From CAYREX01 sp964423505 (lineage in GTDB: Bacteria > Fermentibacterota > Fermentibacteria > Fermentibacterales > JCC-6): DNA of 64,000 nucleotides. The stretch lies in assembly GCA_964423505.1 (NCBI GenBank), contig CAYREX010000004.1:1-64000 (forward strand). The letters are read 5' to 3'. Below the pieces are notes generated by a model. The model had not been told where the DNA came from. It saw nothing but the letters and a program-made list of their open reading frames with translations, and did not search any database. Made by a program: the position numbers and the translations under genes. Shown here one piece after another: positions 1-9,400 of the stretch (position 1 is the first letter of the stretch; each line of letters starts with the position of its first letter).

Positions 1-265
1 CGCCCTTGTAGGGGCCGATGGCGCTGTTCATCTCGATGCGGAAGCCGCGGTTGACGTGCACCGTGCCCTGGTCATCCACCCAGGGGACCCGGAACATGAT
101 GACCCGCTCGGGCTCCACGATCCTCTCGACGATGCCCGCCTTGCGGTACTCGGGGTGCCTGTCGAGGACTATCTCGAGGGAATCGAGGACCTCCTTCACC
201 GCCTGATGGAACTCAGGCTGTGCAGGGTCCTTCTGTACTACCTTCTGGTACAGTTCTTCGAGCAT
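1..265 (-). CDS. gdhA: NADP-type glutamate dehydrogenase, N-terminal part (runs off the window)
   Basis: The 88 visible residues match the start of hexameric glutamate dehydrogenases, which interconvert 2-oxoglutarate plus ammonia and glutamate. The stretches RVPWVDDQGTVHVNRGFRIE and MNSAIGPYKG are hallmark N-terminal motifs. The ATG at 265 is preceded by a strong GGGAGGG ribosome site. The rest of the gene lies left of the window. It is divergent from nfnA, with its own promoter at 347-375, so ammonia assimilation and NADPH supply start from one shared intergenic region. The family call is confident; NADP rather than NAD preference is inferred from similarity to the E. coli-type N-terminus. 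Confidence 0.93.
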   Translation of the reverse strand, partial: MLEELYQKVVQKDPAQPEFHQAVKEVLDSLEIVLDRHPEYRKAGIVERIVEPERVIMFRVPWVDDQGTVHVNRGFRIEMNSAIGPYKG

Positions 266-346
266 GTTGCCCGGCCCTCCCTTCAGGGCTGTTCGACCAA
301 CGCGTGATCGGTTCTCGGAAGCCGACACGGTATAGCACGGAATGGT

Positions 347-375
347 AGCCTATCCGCCCGTGCAGCCTTCGTCAA
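347..375 (-). promoter_or_regulatory. Probable sigma-70-type promoter of gdhA
   Basis: On the minus strand TTGACG (375-370) is followed by a 17-base spacer and TAGGCT (352-347). Transcription would begin about 75 bases before the gdhA ATG. Spacing is ideal and the -35 is near consensus; the -10 is weak. It forms a divergent pair with the promoter-like site at 405-433. Confidence 0.55.
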
Positions 376-404
376 GACTGCCGCTCAGCGCGCCTCCGAC
401 AGCC

Positions 405-433
405 TTGACTTGGACCTATGGCTGCGGCATTGT
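405..433 (+). promoter_or_regulatory. Possible promoter of the nfnAB operon
   Basis: TTGACT (405-410), a 17-base spacer and CATTGT (428-433) lie about 125 bases upstream of the nfnA ATG. The -35 is good and the -10 poor. The rest of the 293-base gdhA/nfnA gap shows no ORF or clear structure beyond this divergent pair. Confidence 0.35.
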
Positions 434-558
434 GACGACCCGTAGGGCCGTCCGCGGCACCTTCTTCCCAGGATCTCCGGGAGTCCCGGCGGCCGGAGGG
501 GCAGTCCCGCTCCCTCCAGTACCTGGAGAAGCCGCCCAGAAACCGACTGGAGGTCCCC

Positions 559-1419
559 ATGCACGAGGTCCTTTCGAACGAAGAGATAGGCCCGGACGTA
601 CACCGCTACCGCATACGCGCGCCCGAGGTCGCCAGACACCGCAGGCCCGGCCAGTTCGTGATGGTCCGCATCTGCGAGGAGGGGGAGAGGATCCCCATTA
701 CCATCGCCGACGTCGACCGGGACGAGGGAACGATCACCCTCATAGTGCAGTCGGTGGGCAAGACCACGCTCCACATGGCCCAGCTCCGGCCGGGCGACTG
801 CATCCCGGACGTCACGGGGCCCCTGGGCAGGCCCACCCACATAGAGAACGCGGGAAGGGTCCTCTGCGTCGGCGGAGGCATCGGCATAGCCCCCCTCTAT
901 CCCGTGGCGGTGGCCATGGGCGAGGCGGGCAACGAGGTGGTCGGCATCATCGGCTCCAGGACAGGCGAGCTGCTCATTCTGGAGGAGGAGATGCGGGAGG
1001 TCTGCAGCAGGCTGGTGGTGACCACCGACGACGGCTCCTACGGGAAGTGCGGCCTGGTCACCGACGCCATATCGGGGCTGGTGGATGAGGGGCTCTCCTT
1101 CGACCAGTGCGTGGCGATGGGGCCGCCGATAATGATGAAGTGCGTATGCGACCTGACCAGGAAGCTTGACATCCCCACCATAGTGAGCCTCAACCCGATA
1201 ATGGTGGACGGGACCGGGATGTGCGGCTGCTGCAGGGTGACCGTGGGCGGGGATACGAAATTCGCCTGCGTGGACGGCCCGGAGTTCGACGGGCACCTGG
1301 TGGACTTCGAGGAGCTCATGGCCAGGCTTCGGACGTACGGCAGCGAGGAGGGCGAGGCGTTGGAACGATACATGGGCGAGACCGGCTGCAGGCTGGCCTC
1401 GGCGGGAGGTGGATCATGA
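559..1419 (+). CDS. nfnA: NfnA/SudB-like ferredoxin:NADP+ oxidoreductase subunit alpha
   Basis: A 286-residue protein of the ferredoxin-NADP reductase type. The N-terminal FAD-binding barrel contains RRPGQFVMVRI and IPITIADVD; the NAD-binding half contains VLCVGGGIGIAPLYPV; the C-terminal CGCCRVTVGGDTKFACVDG supplies cysteines for a [2Fe-2S] cluster. This is the small subunit of NADH-dependent reduced ferredoxin:NADP+ oxidoreductase, which links NADH, NADPH and ferredoxin by flavin-based electron bifurcation. GGAGG lies 5 bases before the ATG. Its stop overlaps the nfnB start as ATGA, so the two are coupled. Family relatives include dihydroorotate dehydrogenase electron-transfer subunits, but the partner gene favours NfnA. 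Confidence 0.9.
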   Translation: MHEVLSNEEIGPDVHRYRIRAPEVARHRRPGQFVMVRICEEGERIPITIADVDRDEGTITLIVQSVGKTTLHMAQLRPGDCIPDVTGPLGRPTHIENAGRVLCVGGGIGIAPLYPVAVAMGEAGNEVVGIIGSRTGELLILEEEMREVCSRLVVTTDDGSYGKCGLVTDAISGLVDEGLSFDQCVAMGPPIMMKCVCDLTRKLDIPTIVSLNPIMVDGTGMCGCCRVTVGGDTKFACVDGPEFDGHLVDFEELMARLRTYGSEEGEALERYMGETGCRLASAGGGS

Positions 1420-2879
1420 ACCTGAGGGACAGGCTGAAGATACCGCCCACCCCGATGCCCGAGCAGGAGCCATCCGAGCGGATAGGCAACTTGCTGGAGG
1501 TTCCCTGCGGCTATACCCCGGAGATGGCCGTGCGCGAGGCCACCCGCTGCATCCAGTGCAAGACGCCCTTCTGCGTCGAGGGGTGCCCGGTCGGGATAGA
1601 CATCCCCGGGTTCATCGGCCTCATAGAGGAGGGTGACTTCCGTGGAGCGGCGGTGAAGCTGAAGGAGAAGAACCTCCTGCCGGCGGTCTGCGGCAGGGTC
1701 TGCCCGCAGGAGGAGCAGTGCCAGCTCACCTGCGCGGTGGGCAAGTCGCGCAAGGACCCCGCGAAGTCGGTGATGATAGGCCGACTCGAGCGGTTCGTGG
1801 CCGACTGGGAGCGGGAGCAGGGCGAGGTGCCGCTGCCGGAGATGCCCGCCCCTACCGGGAGGAGGGTGGCAGTGGTCGGGGCCGGCCCGGCCGGGCTGAC
1901 GGTGGCGGGAGACCTGGTCCGCGACGGCCATTCCGTGACCGTCTTCGAGGCGCTGCACCGGGCCGGGGGCGTCCTGGTCTACGGCATTCCGGAGTTCAGG
2001 CTGCCCAAGGCGATAGTCCAGGCGGAGGTCGACTTCCTGGAGCGGCTCGGAGTGGTCTTCAGGTACAACTACGTGGTGGGCAAGACCTCGCCCATCGAGG
2101 AGATGCTCTCCGAGTACGACGCGATGTTCATAGGCACCGGCGCCGGGCTTCCCAGGTTCATGAGGGTCCCTGGAGAGAACCTGCTGGGCGTCCTGTCGGC
2201 CAACGAGTACCTCACCAGGGCCAACCTGATGAAGGCCTACAGCTTCCCGGAGACCGACACCCCCATAGTCAGGGGGAAGAAGGTCATAACCGTCGGCGGC
2301 GGGAACGTGGCCATGGACTGCGCGAGGACCGCCCTCCGCATGGGAGCGGAGCGGTCGCTGATAGTATACCGCAGGGCCGAGGAGCAGATGCCGGCGAGGC
2401 TGGAGGAGATACACCACGCCCGGGAGGAGGGGGTGGAGCTCCACCTGCTCCAGAACCCGGTGAGGCTGGTCGGCGACGAGGACGGTTGGCTCACCGGCGC
2501 CGAGCTGATAAAGATGGAGCTGGGAGAGCCGGACTCCTCCGGCAGGCGCCGGCCCATACCGATCGAGGGCTCCGAGTTCGTGGAGGAGGCGGACGCCCTG
2601 ATAGTGGCCATTGGCAACAGCCCGAACCCGCTTGTCCCCGAGTCGTTCCCGGAGCTGGACGTCACCAGGTGGGGAGGCATCATCGTGAACGACATGACCG
2701 GTCAGACCTCCGTGAGGGGCGTCTTCGCAGGCGGCGACATCGTCCTCGGCGCCGCGACCGTGATACTCGCGATGGGCCACGGGAGGCGGGCGGCGAGGGC
2801 CATGTCGCTCTACCTGAGCAGCGGGAGGTGGAGCGACCTGGAGAGGGCGATGGACACCAGCCACGTGGAGTCCCACTGA
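1416..2879 (+). CDS. nfnB: NfnB/SudA-like glutamate-synthase-small-subunit-type oxidoreductase
   Basis: A 487-residue GltD-family protein. An N-terminal cysteine-rich domain (CIQCKTPFCVEGCPVGIDIP, then CGRVCPQEEQCQLTC) binds [4Fe-4S] clusters. It is followed by an FAD motif VVGAGPAGLTVAGDL near residue 150 and an NADPH motif TVGGGNVAMDCARTALRMG near 292. With NfnA it forms the bifurcating transhydrogenase in the cytoplasm. No glutamate synthase large subunit is adjacent, which argues against a GltBD role. The start ATG lies inside the nfnA stop (ATGA). A second GltD-type module occurs inside the large fusion protein at 6415-10113, so the locus carries two such flavoprotein modules. Confidence 0.9.
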   Translation: MNLRDRLKIPPTPMPEQEPSERIGNLLEVPCGYTPEMAVREATRCIQCKTPFCVEGCPVGIDIPGFIGLIEEGDFRGAAVKLKEKNLLPAVCGRVCPQEEQCQLTCAVGKSRKDPAKSVMIGRLERFVADWEREQGEVPLPEMPAPTGRRVAVVGAGPAGLTVAGDLVRDGHSVTVFEALHRAGGVLVYGIPEFRLPKAIVQAEVDFLERLGVVFRYNYVVGKTSPIEEMLSEYDAMFIGTGAGLPRFMRVPGENLLGVLSANEYLTRANLMKAYSFPETDTPIVRGKKVITVGGGNVAMDCARTALRMGAERSLIVYRRAEEQMPARLEEIHHAREEGVELHLLQNPVRLVGDEDGWLTGAELIKMELGEPDSSGRRRPIPIEGSEFVEEADALIVAIGNSPNPLVPESFPELDVTRWGGIIVNDMTGQTSVRGVFAGGDIVLGAATVILAMGHGRRAARAMSLYLSSGRWSDLERAMDTSHVESH

Positions 2880-2892
2880 GCCCCGGGAGTTC

Positions 2893-2921
2893 TTGACTTG
2901 GGAGGGGCCGGGGCATACTTT
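2893..2921 (+). promoter_or_regulatory. Probable promoter of the response regulator and nuoEFG-like operon
   Basis: TTGACT (2893-2898), a 17-base spacer and TACTTT (2916-2921) lie about 45 bases upstream of the TTG start at 2965. This suggests that the downstream block can be transcribed separately from nfnAB. Confidence 0.45.
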
Positions 2922-2964
2922 TGCCCCGCCCGATCGTCCCTTCCCCGCACAAGAGGAGGAACCA

Positions 2965-3954
2965 TTGAAAGGCCGGGTACTCATAATCGATGACGAGGCG
3001 GAGATAAGGCGGAACCTCACCGTGGGTCTCACGCAGGAGGACTACTCCGTGGTCGCCTGCCCCGACGGCATCTCGGCCATCCACGAGCTGAACAGGGCCA
3101 GGGAGAAGGGCATCGCCTACGACTACCTCGTGACGGATATCTTCATGCCGGACATAGACGGGCTGAAGATCCTGAAGGTCATAAAGAACCAGTACCCGGA
3201 CCTCCCGGTCCTGGTCATAACCGGCTTCGGCGACGAGAGACTCATGCTCACCGCCCTCTCGGAGCACAACACAGGCTACCTGGACAAGCCTTTCGAGATA
3301 CCGGAGCTGGTGGAGGCGCTCGAGGAGCTCTCACCCGGCAGGACCGGTACGGAGGCCGGGGAGGAGCCGGCCGCCGAGGAGGGCATGCGCGAGTCGGTCA
3401 GCGCCTACCTCACCGTCCGGATAGAGGACCCGGACAGGAGCATGGAGCTATACGACACCCTCTACAACATGGAGGGCATCCTCTCCTGCGACGCCGTGAG
3501 GGGCGACTTCGACATCATCCTGCTGGCCCAGTCCGACTCCACCGAGGGAATCAGCGAGATATTCGACAGGGTGAAGTCGCTGGAGGGCATCGATGTGGTC
3601 TCGATGTCCCCGGTCGAGCGGCCCAAGCTGGACCGGGACGTCGACTCCTTCATCGATACCTACCAGAAGGCGGTTAAGCGGGACGCCCAGGCGGAGGCCA
3701 GGAGGCAGCCGGGGACGACCAGCTACATCATCGTCGACATAGACCCGGACGCCATGCAGCAGATATTCACAACGGTCTTCTTCATAGACGAGGTCGTCTT
3801 CTGCGACGTGATAGACGAGGGCACCAAGCTGGTCGGCATGATAACCGGCCAGGGAGCCATGGGTCGCACGCCGAGGATAATCGAGAAGCTCGGCAGGATA
3901 GACGGCGTGCTCCGCGTCCGCGAGGCGCAGGTCATCAAGCTGATGGAGGACTGA
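2965..3954 (+). CDS. Response regulator receiver fused to two AsnC/Lrp-type ligand-binding (RAM) domains
   Basis: A 329-residue protein. Residues 1-125 are a receiver domain (VLIIDDEAEIRR, DIFMPDIDG with the phospho-acceptor Asp, DKPFE). Two regions follow that look like ferredoxin-fold RAM/AsnC domains, at about 142-220 (SAYLTVRIEDPDRS to IDVVSMSPVER) and 250-329 (SYIIVDIDPD to VREAQVIKLMED). There is no DNA-binding helix-turn-helix. It may therefore sense a small molecule and phosphorylation and act on proteins, perhaps the kinase or regulator at 10191-13537. I chose the TTG at 2965 because AGGAGG sits 4 bases upstream and the receiver fold begins there; an ATG-like start further upstream would lie inside the promoter. 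The domain call is firm, the function unknown. Confidence 0.8.
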   Translation: MKGRVLIIDDEAEIRRNLTVGLTQEDYSVVACPDGISAIHELNRAREKGIAYDYLVTDIFMPDIDGLKILKVIKNQYPDLPVLVITGFGDERLMLTALSEHNTGYLDKPFEIPELVEALEELSPGRTGTEAGEEPAAEEGMRESVSAYLTVRIEDPDRSMELYDTLYNMEGILSCDAVRGDFDIILLAQSDSTEGISEIFDRVKSLEGIDVVSMSPVERPKLDRDVDSFIDTYQKAVKRDAQAEARRQPGTTSYIIVDIDPDAMQQIFTTVFFIDEVVFCDVIDEGTKLVGMITGQGAMGRTPRIIEKLGRIDGVLRVREAQVIKLMED

Positions 3955-4054
3955 GCGGGCGCAGCCCGGCCGGTCCCCTCACGCGTTCGAGCAGCGGTAC
4001 CCGGAGGAGCTACGGAAGAGCCCCCGGAGGAAGTCACCGCTGCCCCTGAAGGGA

Positions 4055-4570
4055 GTGATCGCGACGGCCAAGCAGGACAACTTCACCTACAGGCTCTGGC
4101 GCTACGACGGAGCGCCCGGCGAGCTGATACCGCTCTTGCAGTCCGCCCAGGACCACTTCGGCTACATCCCCAGGCGGGCCATCAAGTACATATCCGGGGT
4201 CACCGGCGTGCCGGAGTCGGAGATCTACGGGGTCATAACCTTCTACAGCCAGTTCAGGCTGAGGCCCATGGGCAAGTACGTCATAAGGGCCTGCGCGGGA
4301 ACTGCCTGCCACGTGCAGGGCGCGAGGATGATAACGGAGACCATCGAGGACGAGCTGGGGATAGAGGAGGGCGGAACCACGGAGGACGGCCTCTTCACCT
4401 TCAACACGGTGGCGTGCATCGGCTGCTGCTCGCTCGCGCCGGTCATAATGGTCAACGACGACACCCACGGCCGTCTCACGCCGGCCACGGTGAGGAAGAT
4501 ACTCCGGGAGTACCGCAGAAAGGGCAGGGCCGGCGCCGAGACCGGCTCGGAGGCGACCCGCTGCAGTTGA
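4055..4570 (+). CDS. NuoE/HymA-like 24 kDa [2Fe-2S] subunit
   Basis: A thioredoxin-like [2Fe-2S] protein of 171 residues matching the small subunit of NADH dehydrogenase modules and of multimeric [FeFe]-hydrogenases and formate dehydrogenases. Family features seen are SAQDHFGYIPRRAIKYIS, VITFYSQFRLRP, and the ligand pairs CAGTAC and CIGCC in VACIGCCSLAPV. It passes electrons in the soluble NADH-oxidising unit with the next gene. The start is uncertain. The GTG at 4055 has poor ribosome-site spacing. A CTG at 4040 lies 9 bases after GGAGG (4026-4030) and would add five residues; a CTG start would be unusual. Confidence 0.9.
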   Translation: MIATAKQDNFTYRLWRYDGAPGELIPLLQSAQDHFGYIPRRAIKYISGVTGVPESEIYGVITFYSQFRLRPMGKYVIRACAGTACHVQGARMITETIEDELGIEEGGTTEDGLFTFNTVACIGCCSLAPVIMVNDDTHGRLTPATVRKILREYRRKGRAGAETGSEATRCS

Positions 4571-4619
4571 CAAGCCGGGGCCCAGGCCCCTGCGCGACCA
4601 GAACCATGGAGCACTCATC

Positions 4620-6407
4620 ATGAGCACGAAGAAGCTGATAGTGGGAATGGGTACCTGCGGGCTCTCCGCCGGGGCCCAGGCCGTTTACGACAGGCTCGCC
4701 GAGCTCAGCCGGGAGAACCCCGAGGCATGCGAGCTGAAGCGGGCCGGCTGCGTGGGCATGTGCTACCGGGAGCCGATAGTCGAGGTAAGGGAGGGCGACT
4801 CCAGGATCTTCTACGGGGACGTCTCCCCGGAGACCGCCGAGGAGATCTTCCGCCTCCACGTCGTGGAGGGCCGCAGCCCGGAGGGGGGGAGCGTCATCCT
4901 GGAGACCGGCGCCCCCGGCTCCGAGGTTGGTGAGGAGAGCGCCTTCATCGCTCCGCAGGAGAGGATAGTGCTGCGCAACTGCGGCACCATCGACCCGGAG
5001 TCCATCGACGAGTACATAGCAGCCGGAGGCTACGAGGGTCTGCGGAAGGCGCTGCTCTCGATGGAGCCGTCCGGCATAGTCGACGAGGTCAAGGAGGCCG
5101 GACTCAGGGGCAGGGGCGGCGGCGGCTTCCCCACCGGCCTGAAGTGGTCGCTCGCGGCGGCCAGCGAGGCGGACAGGAAGTACGTCGTCTGCAACGCGGA
5201 CGAGGGAGACCCCGGCGCCTTCATGGACCGCTCCGTGCTGGAGGGCGACCCCCACTCCGTGATAGAGGGAATGATAATCTGCGCCAGGGCCATAGGCGCC
5301 TCCTTCGGCTACATATACTGCCGCGCCGAGTACCCGCTGGCCATAAGGCGGCTGGAGATAGCCATCGCAGACGCACGGGAGCGTGGCTTCCTGGGCGATG
5401 ACATACTCGGAAGCGGCTTCTCCTTCGACATGAAGGTGAAGCAGGGCGCGGGCGCCTTCGTATGCGGCGAGGAGACGGCGCTCTTCGCCTCCATCGAGGG
5501 TCAGAGGGGAATGCCGCGGATACGCCCCCCCTACCCGACCGAGAAGGGCCTCTGGGGAAAGCCAACCAACAACAACAACGTGGAGACCTACGCAAACGTC
5601 CCCTGGATAATCTCAAGCGGCGCGGAAGCCTACAGGGCCTTCGGCACGGAGAAGAGCCCGGGCACCAAGGTGTTCGCCCTGGCCGGGAAGGTCAGGCGGG
5701 GCGGCCTCGCCGAGGTGCCCATGGGCACCACCATAAACGAGCTCGTCTTCGAGATAGGGGGCGGCATAAAGGGCGACGGCGACTTCAAGGCCGTACAGAT
5801 GGGCGGGCCGTCGGGAGGCTGCATACCGGCCTCCCTCGGCGACACGCCGGTGGACTTCGAGTCCATCCCGGCCACCGGGGCGATAATGGGCTCCGGCGGC
5901 ATGGTGGTGATGGACGACTCCACATGCATGGTGGAGATAGCGAGGTTCTTCCTCGACTTCACCCAGAAGGAGAGCTGCGGGAAGTGCACCTTCTGCAGGC
6001 TCGGAACCCTCAGGATGCTGGAGATACTGGAGAGGATAACCAGGGGCGAGGGGGAGCCGGAGGACATCCGGAAGCTGGAGCAGCTCTCCCTGCAGATAAA
6101 GGAGGCCAGCCTCTGCGGCCTGGGCCAGACCGCTCCCAACCCCGTCCAGACGACCCTCCGGTACTTCCTCCCCGAGTACAGGGCGCACATCGACGAGGAC
6201 AGCTGTCCCGCCGGGCAGTGCCTGGCGCTGGTGGAGTTCAGGATAGACCCCGGGAAGTGCGTGGGCTGCACGCTCTGCGCGAAGAGCTGCCCGGTCGACG
6301 CGATATCGGGCAGCCCGAAGGAGCCCCACGTCATAGACGTAGAAACCTGCGTCAAATGCGGCAAATGTCTCACCAGCTGCAACTTCGGCGCAGTTCTCAC
6401 GAGGTAG
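4620..6407 (+). CDS. NuoF/HymB/HndC-like NADH-binding flavoprotein subunit
   Basis: A 595-residue subunit. Residues 1-85 form a thioredoxin-like domain (MGTCGLSAGAQ, AGCVGMCYREP). The NADH/FMN domain carries GRGGGGFPTGLKW near 164, and ESCGKCTFCR near 450 holds the N3-type [4Fe-4S] cluster. A C-terminal two-cluster ferredoxin (CVGCTLCAKSCP, CVKCGKCLTSC) ends the protein. This long form is typical of soluble bifurcating hydrogenase and dehydrogenase complexes rather than of complex I. It sits between the NuoE-like and NuoG-like genes, with GGAG 8 bases before the ATG. The redox partner is not evident: no H-cluster hydrogenase or catalytic formate dehydrogenase gene occurs in the window. Confidence 0.92.
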   Translation: MSTKKLIVGMGTCGLSAGAQAVYDRLAELSRENPEACELKRAGCVGMCYREPIVEVREGDSRIFYGDVSPETAEEIFRLHVVEGRSPEGGSVILETGAPGSEVGEESAFIAPQERIVLRNCGTIDPESIDEYIAAGGYEGLRKALLSMEPSGIVDEVKEAGLRGRGGGGFPTGLKWSLAAASEADRKYVVCNADEGDPGAFMDRSVLEGDPHSVIEGMIICARAIGASFGYIYCRAEYPLAIRRLEIAIADARERGFLGDDILGSGFSFDMKVKQGAGAFVCGEETALFASIEGQRGMPRIRPPYPTEKGLWGKPTNNNNVETYANVPWIISSGAEAYRAFGTEKSPGTKVFALAGKVRRGGLAEVPMGTTINELVFEIGGGIKGDGDFKAVQMGGPSGGCIPASLGDTPVDFESIPATGAIMGSGGMVVMDDSTCMVEIARFFLDFTQKESCGKCTFCRLGTLRMLEILERITRGEGEPEDIRKLEQLSLQIKEASLCGLGQTAPNPVQTTLRYFLPEYRAHIDEDSCPAGQCLALVEFRIDPGKCVGCTLCAKSCPVDAISGSPKEPHVIDVETCVKCGKCLTSCNFGAVLTR

Positions 6408-6414
6408 GAGCGTC

Positions 6415-9400
6415 ATGGACAAGATAAGCCTGAAGGTCAACGGACAGGAGGTCGAGGCCTCCCCCGGGCAGACCATCCTCGAGGTGGTCGAGGAGCAGGG
6501 GCTGGACGAGATACCCACCCTCTGCCACTCCTCGGAGCTCCAGCCGTACGGCTCCTGCTTCATCTGCGTGGTCGAGGTGAACGGCCGCTGGAACCTGCTG
6601 CCGGCCTGCGCCACCAGGGTCTCCGAGGGCATGGAGGTCGAGACGAGGAACGAGCGGATCATCCGCTCCCGGAAGACCGCGCTGGAGCTGCTCTGCTCCA
6701 ACCACTACGCCGACTGCGTCTCTCCCTGCCAGGAGGGGTGCCCGGCCAACGTCGACGCGCAGGGCTACATCGCCCTGGCTGCCATGGGCGAGTACAGGCG
6801 GGCGGTGGACCTCATCAGGGAGACCAACCCGTTCCCGGCGGTGTGCGGCCGGGTCTGCGTCCGCAAGTGCGAGGACGTCTGCAGAAGGATGGACATCGAC
6901 GCGTCCGTGGCCATCAACAACGTGAAGCGTTTCATCTCCGACTCGCCCGACGCCTACGCCACCCGGCCGGTCTGCGACGAGCCCACCGGCAGGACGGCGG
7001 GCATAGTCGGCGCAGGGCCCTCCGGCCTGACCGCAGCCTGGTTCCTGGCCAGGCGGGGCATCGCCCCGGTGGTCTACGAGGCCATGGAGGAGACCGGCGG
7101 TATGCTCCGCTACGGCATCCCGGAGTACAGGCTTCCTGACGAGGTGCTGGACAGGGAGGTCGACTACATCCGGAGGACGGGTGTCGACATCCGGTGCGGG
7201 GTGAGGGTCGGCGAGGACGTGACCCTCGCGGAGCTGCGCGAGCGGCACGACGCCCTCTACCTGGCGGTCGGCGCCTGGACCGGCAAGTCCATGAGGGTGG
7301 AGGGCGAGCACGACACCGAGGGCGTCGTCACCGGGGCGGACTGGCTCCCCGAGATGCACGACCGCCCCGAGAAGCTCTCCGGCACAGTTGTGGTCGTCGG
7401 CGGCGGCAACACCGCAATGGACGCCGCCAGGACCGCCTGGAGGCTCGAGGCGGACAAGGTGATAGTGCTCTACCGGCGCACCCGCGCGGAGATGCCGGCC
7501 GACGAGATGGAGATAGAGGACTGCCTGGAGGAGGGCGTGGAGCTGATGGAGCTGGCCGCCCCCACCGGGATAGTCAGCGAGGACGGGAAGCTGCAGGCGC
7601 TGACCTGCATACGGATGAAGCTGGGCGAGCCGGACGCCTCCGGCAGGAGGAGGCCGGTGCCGCTGGAGGGCTCCGAGTTCGACCTCCCCTGCGACCTCGT
7701 TATATCGGCCATAGGACAGAACGTGGTCCTGGACGGCGTCAGGGAGGTTGACGGCAGTGAGATAGAGGCCACCAGGTGGGACACCTACGTCACCGACCAG
7801 GATACCATGGCCACCAACCTGGAGGGCGTGTTCGCAGGCGGCGACGCCGCGGACGACGGGCCCACGGTGGTCATAGACGCCATCCGTGATGGCCAGAGGG
7901 CCGCCAAATCCATGATAGCCTATCTCCTGGAGGAGGAGGCCCCCGAGAGGGCCTTCCGGATAGCCAAGGAGCACTGGAGCAAGCCGGGGAAGGCCGAGCT
8001 CGGGGACATACCCGAATCGCCCAGGCACGGGCTCCAGATGCTGGACGTAGACGAGAGGCGGGGCAGCTTCCGCGAGGTCGCCACCGGCTTCCCGCCGGAG
8101 GACGTCGACCACGAGGCCGACCGATGCCTCTCGTGCGGCTGCGTGCGGTTCGACGACTGCAGGCTGCGCATCTACGCCGAGGAGTACGGCGTGGACATGG
8201 AGAGGTGGAAGGGCTACGTCAGGAAGCACAAGGTCGACGACAGGCACCCCTACATCGTCTACGACCCGAACAAGTGCGTGCTCTGCTCGAGGTGCATCCG
8301 CACCTGCGCCAGGGTCCTGCCCGTCTCGGCGCTGGGCCTGGTCAACAGGGGCTTCCAGACGGAGATGCGGCCCGCCATGAACGACCCCCTGGTGGAGACA
8401 AGCTGCGTCAGCTGCGGCAACTGCGTGGACGCCTGCCCGACGGCGGCGCTCACCGTCAAGTACCCCTTCGAGGGGCGGGCCTGCCTGGAGACCGAGGACG
8501 TCCCAACGCACTGCGGCTTCTGCTCGCTAACCTGCGGCGTGACCGTCCGGCGCTTCGCCGACGACAGGTACTTCATCGCCTCGACCGGCGAGCCGGGCGA
8601 CTACCTGTGCCGGTACGGCAGGTTCGGACACGAGCTGTTCATCGGGCGGGAGAGGCTGGGCAGCCCGCTGCTCCGCTCGGGCGGCTCCGACTGCTCGGCA
8701 ACCGTCCGGGACGCTGCACGGTCGGCCGTCGACGGCCTCAGGCGGCTCGCTGAGGAGCACGGCCCGGAGAGCGTGGCCGTGTTCGTCTCCCCGGAGCTGA
8801 CCAACGAGGAGATGTACCTCGCTTCCAGGATAGCCCGTGAGGGGCTGGGGACCGCCAACGTGGGCTCCCTGGCCATGCTTGCCGGGGGCGGTCGCTCCGG
8901 CGCGCTGGACGGCATCCTCGGCTTCACCGCATCCACCGCCGACAGGAGCTGTCTGAGGGACGCCGACCTGGTCATCTGCAACAACACCGCGCTGGAGTCG
9001 GACCACCTGATACTGGCGGTGGACGTGATTGCCGCCGTGAGGGAGCGGGAGGCCGGGCTCATAGTCGCCAACAGCACCCTGGAGAGCACCGACCTGCACC
9101 TTGCGGACCTGGCGGTCGACCCGATGAGGGGTCGCGCCTCCATCTTCTGGAACGCCGTGGTGGAGAAGCTCATGGACTCCGGGGCAGTGAGCAGGGAGGA
9201 TGTCAGGCGTATGGAGGGCGGCAGCGCCTTCCTCGAGCGGAGGAATGTCGACCTGGAGGATGCCGCGAGGCGCTCCGGCGTGGACGTCGGCGACATAGAG
9301 AGGGCGGCCGAGCTGATAGCCGGGGCCTCGAAGGTGGTCGTCATCCACAGCCCGGACAGGCCGCAGGACGCCTCTCCCGGCGACATGGAGCTCTTCGCGG

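Noticed and set aside
1416..2879. Glutamate synthase small subunit (GltD)
   Set aside because: No GltB large subunit is adjacent, while the NfnA partner directly precedes it with an ATGA overlap.
1038..3032. Long minus-strand open frame opposite nfnAB, and similar long antisense frames at 6397-8511, 10215-12080, 29626-32904 and 60816-63641
   Set aside because: These are shadows of GC-rich third codon positions. They lack ribosome sites and recognisable motifs, and the plus-strand genes are certain.
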